A DNA stretch of 64,000 nt from Anaerolineae bacterium (GTDB lineage Bacteria; Chloroflexota; Anaerolineae; Aggregatilineales; UBA2796): positions 1 to 64,000 of the forward strand of contig JAHBVJ010000008.1 in NCBI GenBank assembly GCA_019637615.1. Direction: 5' to 3'. Below are positions 8,161 through 17,071 of this stretch, piece after piece. The notes under the pieces are model-generated. The model had not been told where the DNA came from. It saw nothing but the letters and a program-made list of their open reading frames with translations, and did not search any database. The translations under genes and the position numbers were made by a program. The first letter of the stretch is position 1. Each line of letters begins with the position of its first letter.

Positions 8161-9387
8161 ATGGCAATAGTTGTTTTACTCGGCACACTGGATACCAAAG
8201 GTCTCGAATATGACTATGTGCGGCGTGCGGTGCGATCTGCAGGCTGTGATGTGCTCATGATCGACGCGGGCGTACGCGGGACGCCGCTGACACAGCCGGA
8301 CATCATCCGTGATCAGGTCGCAGAGGCCGCAGGAGCGAGTGTCAAGGCGCTGGCGGATGCAGGTGACCGAAACGCTGCTGTAGATACGATGGCGCGTGGC
8401 GCGACGGTGCTCTGTCTAGAATTGTTCCGGCAAGGCAAGTTGCATGGCTTGCTCGGCTTGGGTGGCGCGGGCGGATCGGTGCTGGCAACGACGGTGATGC
8501 GTGCGCTGCCTGTCGGGGTGCCCAAACTGATGGTGTCTACGCTGGCGTCAGGCGATACACGCCCGTATGTGGGCGAGGTGGACATCACCATGATGTATTC
8601 GGTAGTAGACATCGCGGGCATCAACCGCATTTCTGAGCGTATTCTGAGCAACGCTGCCGCTGCCATCGCGGGCATGGCGACGGGCTATGCCAATTTCCAG
8701 CCCGCCGCCGAAACCAAACCGCTGATCGGGGCGACCATGTTCGGTGTCACCACGCCCTGTGTGACCGAAGCACGACAGCAGCTTGAGTCACGCGGCTACG
8801 AAGTCATCGTGTTCCATGCGACGGGTACAGGTGGCAGATCGCTGGAAACGCTCATCGAGGGCGGCTACTTCGCGGGTGTGCTCGATGTGACGACGACGGA
8901 ATTAGCCGACGAACTGGTCGGCGGCGTGCTCTCAGCGGGTGACCATCGTTTAGAAGCGGCGGGCAAACGTGGCCTACCGCAGGTCGTTTCCCTCGGCGCG
9001 CTCGATATGGTCAACTTCGGCCCCCGCGACAGCGTGCCCGCCAAATTTGAGGGTCGCCAGTTCCATCAGCACAACGCGACGGTTACGCTGATGCGCACAA
9101 CGCCGGAAGAAAATGCGCAGCTAGGGCGGATCATCGCCACCAAGCTCAATGCAGCGACGGGCAAAACAGCGGTTTTTATCCCGCTGAAAGGCGTCTCGAT
9201 GATCGATGTGGACGGTAAATCGTTCTACGCGCCCGAAGCGGATGCCGCTCTGTTCGAAAACCTGAAATCGAATTTGCGCAAGGACATCGAGGTCATCGAG
9301 ATGAACACTGACATCAACGATCCACAGTTTGCGCGGGCGATGGCGGCGAAATTAGACGAGTTTTTGCGGACGACTTCTCCACACTAA
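8161..9387 (+). CDS. Tm-1-like ATP-binding domain protein (UPF0261)
   Basis: 408-aa protein starting MAIVVLLGTLDTKG, the typical UPF0261/Tm-1-like N-terminus. A GGAG about 7 bases before the ATG at 8161 supports this start over an in-frame codon at 8116. Visible family features are LGLGGAGGSVLAT (about 100-112), the STLASGDTRPYVG stretch and a C-terminal IPLKGVSMIDVDG. The plant relative Tm-1 binds ATP and viral replication protein; the bacterial role is unknown. It is followed after 15 nt by a TIM-barrel PEP-hydrolase-like gene, a pairing seen in many bacteria and fungi, so the two probably form one enzyme system. Confidence 0.9.
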   Translation: MAIVVLLGTLDTKGLEYDYVRRAVRSAGCDVLMIDAGVRGTPLTQPDIIRDQVAEAAGASVKALADAGDRNAAVDTMARGATVLCLELFRQGKLHGLLGLGGAGGSVLATTVMRALPVGVPKLMVSTLASGDTRPYVGEVDITMMYSVVDIAGINRISERILSNAAAAIAGMATGYANFQPAAETKPLIGATMFGVTTPCVTEARQQLESRGYEVIVFHATGTGGRSLETLIEGGYFAGVLDVTTTELADELVGGVLSAGDHRLEAAGKRGLPQVVSLGALDMVNFGPRDSVPAKFEGRQFHQHNATVTLMRTTPEENAQLGRIIATKLNAATGKTAVFIPLKGVSMIDVDGKSFYAPEADAALFENLKSNLRKDIEVIEMNTDINDPQFARAMAAKLDEFLRTTSPH

Positions 9388-9402
9388 AGGATTTTTGTAG
9401 CT

Positions 9403-10230
9403 ATGAAACGTTCGGATATTCTTAAACGGCTTAACGCCTTGGTGAAAGCGGGTGGCGTGATCGTCGGTGCGGGCGCGGGCACGGGGCTTTCCGCCAAGTG
9501 CGCGGAGGCGGGCGGCGTCGATATCATCATCATCTACAATTCAGGGCGTTACCGCATGGCAGGGCGCGGTTCGTTGGCGGGGATGATGCCCTACGGCGAT
9601 GCCAACGCGATCACCGTCGAGATGGCTAGTGAAGTGCTGCCCGTCGTCAAAAAGACTCCGGTCTTAGCAGGCGTCTGCGGCACCGATCCATTTCGCCTGA
9701 TGCCGTACTTCCTCAAGCAGATCAAAGATATGGGTTTCGCAGGCGTGCAGAACTTCCCCACCGTCGGCCTGATCGATGGTACCTTCCGGCAGGGTTTGGA
9801 AGAAACGGGCATGGGCTACGCGCTCGAAGTAGACATGATTCGTACGGCACGCGAACTCGATCTCCTGACCACGCCATATGTCTTCAACCCCGATGAGGCC
9901 AAACTGATGACCGAGGCTGGCGCGGACATCATCGTGGCGCACATGGGCTTGACCACCAAGGGCACCATCGGCGCAAGTACAGCTTTCACACTGGACGAAG
10001 CGGTGCAGCGCGTGCAAGCCATCGCGGATGCTGCCAAATCCGTGCGGAAAGATGTGCTGGTCATTTGTCACGGTGGCCCGATTGCCGAGCCTGAAGACGC
10101 CGAGTATGTCCTGACGCACACCAAAAATGTCGCGGGCTTCTACGGTGCCTCAAGTATGGAACGGTTGCCTACTGAAGTAGCAATCACGGAGAACGCCAAG
10201 CGCTTCAAGCAAGTCAAGCGCAAAGCATAA
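9403..10230 (+). CDS. Phosphoenolpyruvate hydrolase-like TIM-barrel protein
   Basis: 275-aa protein of the PEP hydrolase-like / TIM-barrel signal transduction family. It has [19 protein letters not shown] near the N-terminus, [37 protein letters not shown] and a C-terminal [11 protein letters not shown] that is highly typical. The fold suggests catalysis on a phosphorylated or carboxylated small molecule; the substrate is unknown. It directly follows the Tm-1-like gene and is followed by a hairpin at 10242-10266. Family assignment is firm, substrate not. Confidence 0.88.
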   Translation: MKRSDILKRLNALVKAGGVIVGAGAGTGLSAKCAEAGGVDIIIIYNSGRYRMAGRGSLAGMMPYGDANAITVEMASEVLPVVKKTPVLAGVCGTDPFRLMPYFLKQIKDMGFAGVQNFPTVGLIDGTFRQGLEETGMGYALEVDMIRTARELDLLTTPYVFNPDEAKLMTEAGADIIVAHMGLTTKGTIGASTAFTLDEAVQRVQAIADAAKSVRKDVLVICHGGPIAEPEDAEYVLTHTKNVAGFYGASSMERLPTEVAITENAKRFKQVKRKA

Positions 10231-10241
10231 TCAAGACTTCA

Positions 10242-10266
10242 ACCCCCGGTGGCATTCGACCGGGGT
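10242..10266. terminator. Terminator-like hairpin between convergent genes
   Basis: ACCCCCGGT (10242-10250) and ACCGGGGT (10259-10266) form a GC-rich stem around an eight-base loop. It sits between the stop of the PEP-hydrolase-like gene and the stop of the subtilisin-like gene and may serve both strands. There is no strong T-run. Confidence 0.5.
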
Positions 10267-10286
10267 GAGATTTAGATGCCGAATCC

Positions 10287-12272
10287 CTAAAATTGCTCCA
10301 TATTAACGTAATAGCCAGCGTTCCTGTTGTTCGTCAGAGGAGCGACGTTGTTGCGAATATCGACTAATGCGCGATCAACCGCGCCTACAGGGTTGCCATC
10401 AATTTCGCAGAGCCTTGCCAAAATGCCAGTCATCACGGCAGTTGCGAAAGATGAACCGCTCCAACCCGCCAGTCCGGACAAATTGGCTTGTGTCGAGCCG
10501 ATATCCGCCAGATATAGTGAATTGATGAGGTTGGGGTTGGGGACAGCTAGCGCGGTACCACCGAGCAAAAAGAAGGCATCGGAACGGTTGATCTGATTCA
10601 CGCCCACCGTCAAATTGTCGTCAAACCCTTCTCCTTGTGCATCGAGAAATGTAGCGAGATTCTCATAGATATTCGGTCTGCCCGCTGGTGGCGTATAGTC
10701 ACCTATCATTTCTTTTAGCGCCTTCGCGGACATTTTCGCGACGTGAGTATAGTCGGCAGGGTTATCGTCTCTAGACTGTGCGGCTACACTAACGATCCCC
10801 TTCAACCGCGCCGGATATCCCGCATGTTGTTGGTGAGTAGCCCCGTCCCCGATGCCAGCATTTGCTGCTGAAGCGACAATGCATCGGTTTTGTGAGGTTG
10901 AGTAGTAGGATAACAAATCTGCCATCGTAGAGTGTGTGGGGACAGCCGCGAGCTGCTGCGCGTAATTCCAGCCTATAATCCAATCAAATATCTCGCTCGA
11001 CAGATCCTGACTGTCGTTGATAAGCCGTGTCGTTTCAGCGGCGTTCAACCCTAATGCTAGTTCAAGCTGCGGGCGATTGTTGACGATATAGCGATACGGG
11101 GCCGGATTAGTAGTCATACTGATGTTGACGATCACTGGTGTGGGTGACGACGTGCCGCCCGGATTAGTTGCTTGGGCCTTGTTTACGAGCCAATCAACAA
11201 TATCAGGATACGAAGAGTATCCAGTTTGTTCATTCGCAGCACGCACTAGGTGGACAGTGGTGTTCTTGGTGAGCGACAGGATGATGCCCGCGATATACAG
11301 GCCATGCCAGCGTGCGTCTGGATCCATAGTAGTTGACAATGCCGACGTATTTGCCGCCACTGGAGTCGGATCGACCTTTAAGCGCCCATTGGTAACTGCA
11401 CTCTGAACCAGTGCTTGCACCTGTGCATTGGGTGAAGTTGCGAACTGTCGCAGTTTTGCCAATACGTCAGCTTCAGTGGCATAGGGCACTGTGTCGATGA
11501 CGTAGACATCAACTGGTTGCCCAATGGTAGCGGCATTCGCATTGAATCGTTGCCTTACGATATTGTTTTCCGACGGACGCCAGCTTGCCCGCATATCGAT
11601 AGGATTCGTTGCACCGCCGCTGGGTGTACCAGTCGTGGATCCCCCACTGCCGCCAGTAAGACTTTCTGGTAATACGGCAGCAAAGATACCTGATGCTATC
11701 ACTGCGCCATAGGCGGCAGTAGCGGTCGTCTGAACATAGTTGATCACTCTGTTGATAACCGCAAAATTGGGAACTTGCCCATTCCAAGTCGAGATGTGCA
11801 TCGCTGGCATCGGAAACCCCGGCACCAACTTTATCTGGGTGCCGCTAGCGATCACATCCTCAAGCAGATTAATTTCCGATTCTAACTGCTTTAACCTCTC
11901 TACATCATGCAGGGTAAATGATTCAGCATCGTCTCTATTCGGTTCCAACCAGTACGAGATGGCATTAGATTGGATACTGGTGTTGGCTGCCACATCGTAG
12001 TTGAAAATAATGTATTGTATTAATTGCTGAAGCAGTTCAGGCGAAACAGGCTGGTTATCAACTCTTGTTACTCTCAACAAACCACGTTTACCTGAAGTTA
12101 CGAATTCTAGTTTGATCTCTTTGGCTCGGATTGCCGGAATTTGCTCCAGAGTTTTACGCAACTCCGCTTCAGATGGGGACGCCGCCGCGTTACTCTTATT
12201 TTCTATCCACAGCATGGCGTAGGCGGGAGTAGCATTTTCTGCTTGGCTAGACTTGCTGTCAACGGGTGTCAT
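10287..12272 (-). CDS. Subtilisin-like (S8) serine protease, apparently cytoplasmic, downstream of CHAT protease
   Basis: 661-aa protein with a complete S8 triad: Asp260 (VYVID), His323 (RWHGLYIAG) and Ser608 (WSGSSFATAV), plus oxyanion Asn471 (ASAANAG). There is no signal peptide. The first ~190 residues are a non-protease domain. A hydrophobic stretch (about 184-201) and a Gly/Ser/Thr linker (about 206-222) follow before the catalytic domain, so the N-terminus could be an inhibitory prodomain or membrane anchor. It overlaps the CHAT gene by 4 nt and is the last gene of that operon. A cytosolic subtilase coupled to a CHAT protease suggests a proteolytic effector awaiting activation; that role is inference. 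Confidence 0.85.
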   Translation of the reverse strand: MTPVDSKSSQAENATPAYAMLWIENKSNAAASPSEAELRKTLEQIPAIRAKEIKLEFVTSGKRGLLRVTRVDNQPVSPELLQQLIQYIIFNYDVAANTSIQSNAISYWLEPNRDDAESFTLHDVERLKQLESEINLLEDVIASGTQIKLVPGFPMPAMHISTWNGQVPNFAVINRVINYVQTTATAAYGAVIASGIFAAVLPESLTGGSGGSTTGTPSGGATNPIDMRASWRPSENNIVRQRFNANAATIGQPVDVYVIDTVPYATEADVLAKLRQFATSPNAQVQALVQSAVTNGRLKVDPTPVAANTSALSTTMDPDARWHGLYIAGIILSLTKNTTVHLVRAANEQTGYSSYPDIVDWLVNKAQATNPGGTSSPTPVIVNISMTTNPAPYRYIVNNRPQLELALGLNAAETTRLINDSQDLSSEIFDWIIGWNYAQQLAAVPTHSTMADLLSYYSTSQNRCIVASAANAGIGDGATHQQHAGYPARLKGIVSVAAQSRDDNPADYTHVAKMSAKALKEMIGDYTPPAGRPNIYENLATFLDAQGEGFDDNLTVGVNQINRSDAFFLLGGTALAVPNPNLINSLYLADIGSTQANLSGLAGWSGSSFATAVMTGILARLCEIDGNPVGAVDRALVDIRNNVAPLTNNRNAGYYVNMEQF

Positions 12273-15076
12273 ACGATCTCCTCTGTCATGTGCATCTGGG
12301 AAAGTGGACTAGGTGAGCCTAATAGTTGAAATGCTCCGGCGTAGGCAGGGTGGATTGCCTTTTCGCCACACAAGAGCGAAAGCTGTGCTGTTCGGAGTGC
12401 GCTTGATTTGCGTTCGCCAGCATACAGCGCATCATAAAAATCTTGAATGATCTGCGCCGTGATTTCATCTTCGACATCCCACAGACCGGTGACTAGGGAA
12501 CGCACCCCCGCGTATAGAAACCCGCGTCCGAGGCCGATTAACTCGTCGCCACCGGAGGCACGTGCCAATCCCGCGCTGCACGCACTGAGGACAGCCAGTT
12601 CATAGCTCAAATCGTAATTCAGCAGTTCATCCGCATATACTTGTCTATCCGCCAACCGGAGTGTCGCGAGGTGTGGCTGATTAAGATTGAAAAGGCCGTG
12701 TGCTCCAATATGCAAGACTTGGCGGGGTGCAGCGCGGAGTAAATCGCTCACTGCCTGATCACCGCTGTAGACCTCGCCGCCGAATATCGTTCGCAACCGT
12801 TGAGCAACGTCGTGGATACGGTAATCGGAGTTATTGTGTCCCCCATAGGTGAGCGCCAATACACCTTTGGGGCGCTGTACATCAGGTTGCAGCAACAGTC
12901 CAGCCGCAGGCAGGATCGAAATTTCCGCCTGTTCAAGCAAATAGTTGCCCTGTGAGCACAGCAAGTGAAACGGAACCACATGCAGCGGACCAAATGGCAC
13001 CACGATGAGGTGTTGATAGGCGTGTAAATATGGCTCCAACCGTTCCAGCAAGAGCTGATACAAGATGCTTAGGCAGTCGATGGTAGATTTATGGAAAAAC
13101 TTTAGAGCGCGCTGTGAACCTACTGCTAAAGCACGATAGATCTGATCTGTCAATCCCTTCATTGTTTGCAACAGCTTATCAAGTTCATCGGTGCAGCGTA
13201 CCATCTGTATCGGTTCGGAAGCCGTCAAAACATAGGCATATACACCATCTTGACCAATGTAATACTCGATAAATGCGCAAGTCGGAGGAATACGCGCGGT
13301 TACTTCTACCAATGATGGCGCGACGGTTTGCGATGCTACATGACTTGTTTCTAGCCGCCGATTTTCACGTGCCGCGTATAATTCTTGTTCAATCTCGCCC
13401 ATCTCTGTTAGCGCCTGCTCTCGACTGATCAAGTTCCAATCATGAGTATCGAGCACGGTCATCAACCAGTGATACCGCTGCTGTAACTGGCTGTAATGCT
13501 GTTCCTGTATCTTCTCTGAGTTCGGTTGTTGAGAACTTTCGACTCGTGGTGTGGCAAGATACTGCCAGAGCACACGCGACTTCAATTGCTCCAAGGCTTC
13601 CCATGCCGCAGCCGCATTGCCCGTCTGCGTATGGATATGGATGATCTGATGCAGCGCTTCTTGATTACGTTCCAGAAAGCCCGGTCGCACATCGATATTC
13701 AGGTATGTTTGCAGTTTCAGTATACGATCGTGAGCACGTTGATAGTGCAGCAGCGCTTTGGTGGTTTCGCCCTGTGCTGCGCGTATACGACCTAATTGAA
13801 GTTGTACGCTATACAAGAGGCTTGCATCCCTACATTGGCGAGCGAACCGGAGACTCTGTATTCCTGCTAGAATAGCTAGTTCAGTGTTGCCATAAAATTC
13901 AGCTCCTTTTGCCAACACATAATAGACGCGCGCTAGAACATCGATTTCCTCGGAGTGTAGAGCAGACAAAACAATATTTGCGGCTTGTGAAGGCTGTTCT
14001 AACTTCAGTAAAATAAGAGCATGGCGTACCGATAGTTCAAATAAATACTGCTGTCCTTCCACATTCACGAAATATTGACTGGCGTCCTTTATAAAGTTCT
14101 GGGCAAGTTCATAATTGCCTAATGCCGCCTCAATGTCTACAGAATACGTCTGAACTTGCGCCAACTGTCGTTTATTCAGAGACTCCCGTTGGTGGAGCAA
14201 TTGATTCATTAGACGACTAGCTTTTTCTGGGGCGTTTAAGAAGTGATGGGCTAACGCTTCTAGCTGCTGCGCATGGATTTTATCCCCATGAGAAAGCTGA
14301 GGCTTGATTTTTTGAATGAGCGTAACTGCTTCAAGATAATGACCTACTCGGATTGCTAATTGTGCCAGAGCAAGTCCAATCGAGGCAGTTTCTTGGGGCT
14401 GATCTAGCAGCATAAATAATTGTTCTGCATCCTTATAAGTAGCAATCGCATGTGCAATCGATCCTTCCATATTATGGACATCCCCAAGATTGCGCAGCAG
14501 TTTGGCACGCCCAAGGCTAGGCGCATCGCCCACCAATTCGAGACCAAGTTGGAGGGCTTCACGCGCCTGCTTCGCCTCAAAACGAAATTGGTGGAACGCA
14601 GCTAGATTAATGGACAGCCGAATTAAGAGATCGGTCTCATGATGCTCGAAAAAAATACGCCGCGCGGTGGCAACATCTCGCAACCGCTCGTCAATATTTG
14701 AATGGCCCGCGTCGTGACTCGCCAGCAGCAACCCGACTCGGGTACGTGCCCATCCCACCCGATCCGAAATCGCTTCAAAGGCGGCGGCGGCGTTGTTGTA
14801 GGCGGTGCAGGCCAATTCTGGCTTGTCGAGGTAACGGTAGGAGTCACCCAACGCCAAATTAGCGATGCCGAGACTGTGGTCATCGCTCCATAGTTCCGCA
14901 ATGGTCAGCATGACCCCTGCTACGAGACGTGTAACACGGGGGTCTTTGCCGCCATAAAAATCTGCTTGTGCTTTAAGTTCAGTGATCAGTGCTTTGCGTT
15001 GGGTGGCATCATTGCTGGCTTGGGTTAACGCAAAAAATAGGTTGCCAATCTCTTTCGCCAACTGGTCAGGTTCCAC
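12269..15076 (-). CDS. TPR-repeat CHAT-domain (caspase-like) protease
   Basis: 935-aa protein. Residues from about 60 to 480 are TPR-like helical repeats, such as SLGIANLALGDSYRYLDKPE and later ALLHYQRAHDRIL. The C-terminal ~330 residues are a CHAT domain with the catalytic pair His793 (HIGAHG) and Cys833 (LSACSAG) and the usual GLGRGFLYAGVRSLVTGLWDV. CHAT proteases are caspase/separase relatives that act in bacterial conflict systems, for example as partners of gasdermins or as Csx29 in type III-E CRISPR. No Cas or gasdermin gene is nearby. The TPRs probably sense or bind a partner; the adjacent subtilase is a likely substrate or co-effector. Confidence 0.9.
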   Translation of the reverse strand: MEPDQLAKEIGNLFFALTQASNDATQRKALITELKAQADFYGGKDPRVTRLVAGVMLTIAELWSDDHSLGIANLALGDSYRYLDKPELACTAYNNAAAAFEAISDRVGWARTRVGLLLASHDAGHSNIDERLRDVATARRIFFEHHETDLLIRLSINLAAFHQFRFEAKQAREALQLGLELVGDAPSLGRAKLLRNLGDVHNMEGSIAHAIATYKDAEQLFMLLDQPQETASIGLALAQLAIRVGHYLEAVTLIQKIKPQLSHGDKIHAQQLEALAHHFLNAPEKASRLMNQLLHQRESLNKRQLAQVQTYSVDIEAALGNYELAQNFIKDASQYFVNVEGQQYLFELSVRHALILLKLEQPSQAANIVLSALHSEEIDVLARVYYVLAKGAEFYGNTELAILAGIQSLRFARQCRDASLLYSVQLQLGRIRAAQGETTKALLHYQRAHDRILKLQTYLNIDVRPGFLERNQEALHQIIHIHTQTGNAAAAWEALEQLKSRVLWQYLATPRVESSQQPNSEKIQEQHYSQLQQRYHWLMTVLDTHDWNLISREQALTEMGEIEQELYAARENRRLETSHVASQTVAPSLVEVTARIPPTCAFIEYYIGQDGVYAYVLTASEPIQMVRCTDELDKLLQTMKGLTDQIYRALAVGSQRALKFFHKSTIDCLSILYQLLLERLEPYLHAYQHLIVVPFGPLHVVPFHLLCSQGNYLLEQAEISILPAAGLLLQPDVQRPKGVLALTYGGHNNSDYRIHDVAQRLRTIFGGEVYSGDQAVSDLLRAAPRQVLHIGAHGLFNLNQPHLATLRLADRQVYADELLNYDLSYELAVLSACSAGLARASGGDELIGLGRGFLYAGVRSLVTGLWDVEDEITAQIIQDFYDALYAGERKSSALRTAQLSLLCGEKAIHPAYAGAFQLLGSPSPLSQMHMTEEIV

Positions 15077-15107
15077 GGCTACCCCCTTCCGTGTAACACC
15101 CCTCTGA

Positions 15108-15653
15108 CTATGAGAGTCGCACGGTGAGATCCTTCAGCCAGATAACTACGAGGTCTGGTCTCACAATCTTGATCGCGACTTCATTTAATCGAGTCAACTT
15201 CAGCGAGAAGCCCAATTTACTATCGACTTCATAGTAGTCGTGTAATTCTTTGTCTGTTTCGTCGTCGGTCTGCTGCTTATGGTCGCCTTTATCCACGTAC
15301 AGCAAGACATTCGTCTTTTGCCAATCTTCAGGGTCATCGACGAGTAGTTCGCCTGTGATGATTGCGCCTTCGTTATCGTTCTGCGCGGTGAGCAAGATCG
15401 TGACTTCGTCTTCCGATCCTTCATTCACCACAAAGGCGACGCTTTTCTCCGAAAGTTCACGGCTTGGCGCGGTGTCACCCAATAGGCGAGTTTCTATTTG
15501 TGTCGCCTCGAAGCTGAGGGTTGCTTCCATTTCGGCGGCGATCAGCGCGTCCAATTGTTGCATCACCAGTGATATTGATTGCGTTGTCGGATTTACCAGA
15601 TAGGTATTGCTACGGCGCATCATATCCTTCAGTTGCTTATCATCGTAATTCAT
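15108..15653 (-). CDS. Unknown 181-aa protein of the CHAT/S8 operon
   Basis: No family recognised. The N-terminal third is helical (DKQLKDMMRRSNTYL, LVMQQLDALIAAEME). The rest alternates hydrophobic strands (VAFVVNEG, VTILLTAQN, TNVLLYVDKG, AIKIVRPDLVVIWL) with acidic loops, suggesting a compact beta-rich domain. It ends 31 nt before the CHAT gene, and its start overlaps the upstream small gene by 14 nt, so it is firmly in the operon. It could be the sensor, adaptor or protease substrate. The function is open. Confidence 0.65.
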   Translation of the reverse strand: MNYDDKQLKDMMRRSNTYLVNPTTQSISLVMQQLDALIAAEMEATLSFEATQIETRLLGDTAPSRELSEKSVAFVVNEGSEDEVTILLTAQNDNEGAIITGELLVDDPEDWQKTNVLLYVDKGDHKQQTDDETDKELHDYYEVDSKLGFSLKLTRLNEVAIKIVRPDLVVIWLKDLTVRLS

Positions 15654-15957
15654 GAGGGAACCCTTTCATCCTCAACAGGGCGCATGTAAAAGCGATGATA
15701 AGTTTGCTAAGTTGTTCCGAGTTGAGGTCAAGTTTAGTGGCTATGATTTTCAAGTCTTTGAAGGTCATCCACCGGGGTGGATACTTGTTATTGATGACAC
15801 GATTCGCGACGGTTTTTGAATAGGACATCAGCTCCGCAAAATCTAACTGCTTGAGATCCTGTTCGGACAAAAAATCGCCAAGCTGCTCCCCGAACTGAGG
15901 AACACCACTGCAATTTGAGGTAACCGCGATTTGTATGGGATCGTGCATAGTGTTCAT
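15640..15957 (-). CDS. Small HTH-like protein heading the CHAT/S8 operon
   Basis: 105-aa helical protein. A segment reminiscent of an XRE-type helix-turn-helix is visible between about residues 40 and 90 (TVANRVINNKYPPRWMTF, then DLKIIATKLDLNSEQLSKLI), with a short helical tail. It is the first gene of the four-gene operon and lies 14 bases from the palindrome TAGCAATATATGCTA, which it could bind as an autoregulator. The HTH call is tentative; a protein-interaction adaptor is possible. There are start options at 15957 and 15948. Confidence 0.5.
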   Translation of the reverse strand: MNTMHDPIQIAVTSNCSGVPQFGEQLGDFLSEQDLKQLDFAELMSYSKTVANRVINNKYPPRWMTFKDLKIIATKLDLNSEQLSKLIIAFTCALLRMKGFPHELR

Positions 15958-15970
15958 GCTCAGATCATAT

Positions 15971-15985
15971 TAGCAATATATGCTA
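15971..15985. promoter_or_regulatory. Palindromic operator candidate upstream of CHAT/S8 operon
   Basis: TAGCA-ATATA-TGCTA is a five-base inverted repeat with an A/T centre, in the AT-rich promoter region directly upstream of the first operon gene. Position and symmetry fit an operator for a small DNA-binding protein. The strand of action would be minus. Confidence 0.4.
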
Positions 15986-16187
15986 GGTTAAGTTATTCCC
16001 ACCTTTGTGGAATTATACAGGAAACTTTCGATTCTGTAATAGGTAAAGAAATCTAAGTATAAGTGATCGCGTGTAAATGCATTCCAGATTACCTATCACC
16101 GTGATCTCCACGATTGCTGGACGCCAAGCCACCACCGTCGCGTCCCGTGCTATCATGAGCGTGATCGATCTTGTGAGGTGATGCTCC

Positions 16188-16982
16188 ATGAAAACACGCA
16201 CCAGCCTACTCATCCCGCTCCTCGTCCTGCTGTCATGCTTCATCCCCGCTCACAGCGCGCAAGCCGACGGCTCCTTGGAACTCACCATCACCATCGATTC
16301 CGTCATGCCGCCCAAAGACTGCAAGACGACAGGCTGGATGATGCCCTTCACGCGCACGACCACCGTCGGCCAAGACGCGCCCGCTGCGCTCCAGTTATGG
16401 CGTTATATCGTCCAGTACATCAACGATGACATCAATTTGGTTCATTATTGGGGAAGCGGCTACAGCGCCTACGTGCAGGATTACATGATGAATCGTGGCG
16501 AACAGCACGTCTATGGCATCACCAGCTATGTCGTGCCGCTGCTCTCCGCCACCTACCACGCTACGACGGTCGAGTATGTGTTGTATAACGATGCTGTCGT
16601 ATGGGAAATACGCTCAACTGTCGATTGCCAGAATGGCAAACCCGTCAACTACGCGGTCACAGCGCAAGCCGCTCGCGGAAATCGCGCTGACTTGCCGCCA
16701 CCCGGTCGCAATCTTGTCCTTGCCTTGGAAGACATCCCGCTCTACCGCAACAATCTTTCTCGCACACACCCGCTGGGCATGATCAAAGCCTGCCAGACTT
16801 TCTACCTCAGTCACATTGTCATGCCACGCGCCAGCATCACGATCTACGCCCGCGAGTCACTTGCCAACAGCGACATTATCTTGGTTGGTGGCCCCAATCC
16901 GCGCCCGCGCCTCGTGGACGTGCCGGAGAACTACGGTCAGCCCGGTGGTCAACCGATCCTCGATCAGTGTGTCGGCAAATAA
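16188..16982 (+). CDS. Secreted protein of unknown function
   Basis: 264 aa with a clear signal peptide (basic MKTR, hydrophobic LLIPLLVLLSCFIPA, cleavage near HSAQA-DG). The mature part has paired cysteines and mixed beta-like segments but no domain I recognise. The ATG at 16188 follows GAGGTGATG, an acceptable RBS. It stands alone, divergent from the CHAT operon and convergent with the TipA-type regulator. Exported to the cell surface or medium by inference. Confidence 0.7.
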   Translation: MKTRTSLLIPLLVLLSCFIPAHSAQADGSLELTITIDSVMPPKDCKTTGWMMPFTRTTTVGQDAPAALQLWRYIVQYINDDINLVHYWGSGYSAYVQDYMMNRGEQHVYGITSYVVPLLSATYHATTVEYVLYNDAVVWEIRSTVDCQNGKPVNYAVTAQAARGNRADLPPPGRNLVLALEDIPLYRNNLSRTHPLGMIKACQTFYLSHIVMPRASITIYARESLANSDIILVGGPNPRPRLVDVPENYGQPGGQPILDQCVGK

Positions 16983-17036
16983 CGCAAGAGCAGTTGCCCA
17001 CGATCTCGTATCTCAATGGCACAAATATCGCATGAA

Positions 17037-17066
17037 CTAAGCACTCAGGACTAAGCACTTAGCACT
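17037..17066. repeat. TAAGCAC-type short repeats
   Basis: Several TAAGCAC/TTAGCAC heptamers are spaced through this short intergenic gap. The same motif, including the phrase ACTAAGCACTCAGGACTAAG, recurs near 24994-25021 and 25254-25268 and inverted at 37919-37959. It appears to be a dispersed intergenic repeat of this genome. Confidence 0.55.
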
Positions 17067-17071
17067 GCGAC

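Noticed and set aside
12269..15076. Type III-E CRISPR (Craspase) interpretation of the TPR-CHAT protein
   Set aside because: No gRAMP/Cas7-11, no Csx30/Csx31/RpoE and no CRISPR array anywhere in the window.
15108..15653. Bacterial gasdermin as partner of the CHAT protease
   Set aside because: The 181-aa protein is shorter than known bacterial gasdermins and shows no amphipathic membrane-insertion pattern by eye, so I do not call it one.
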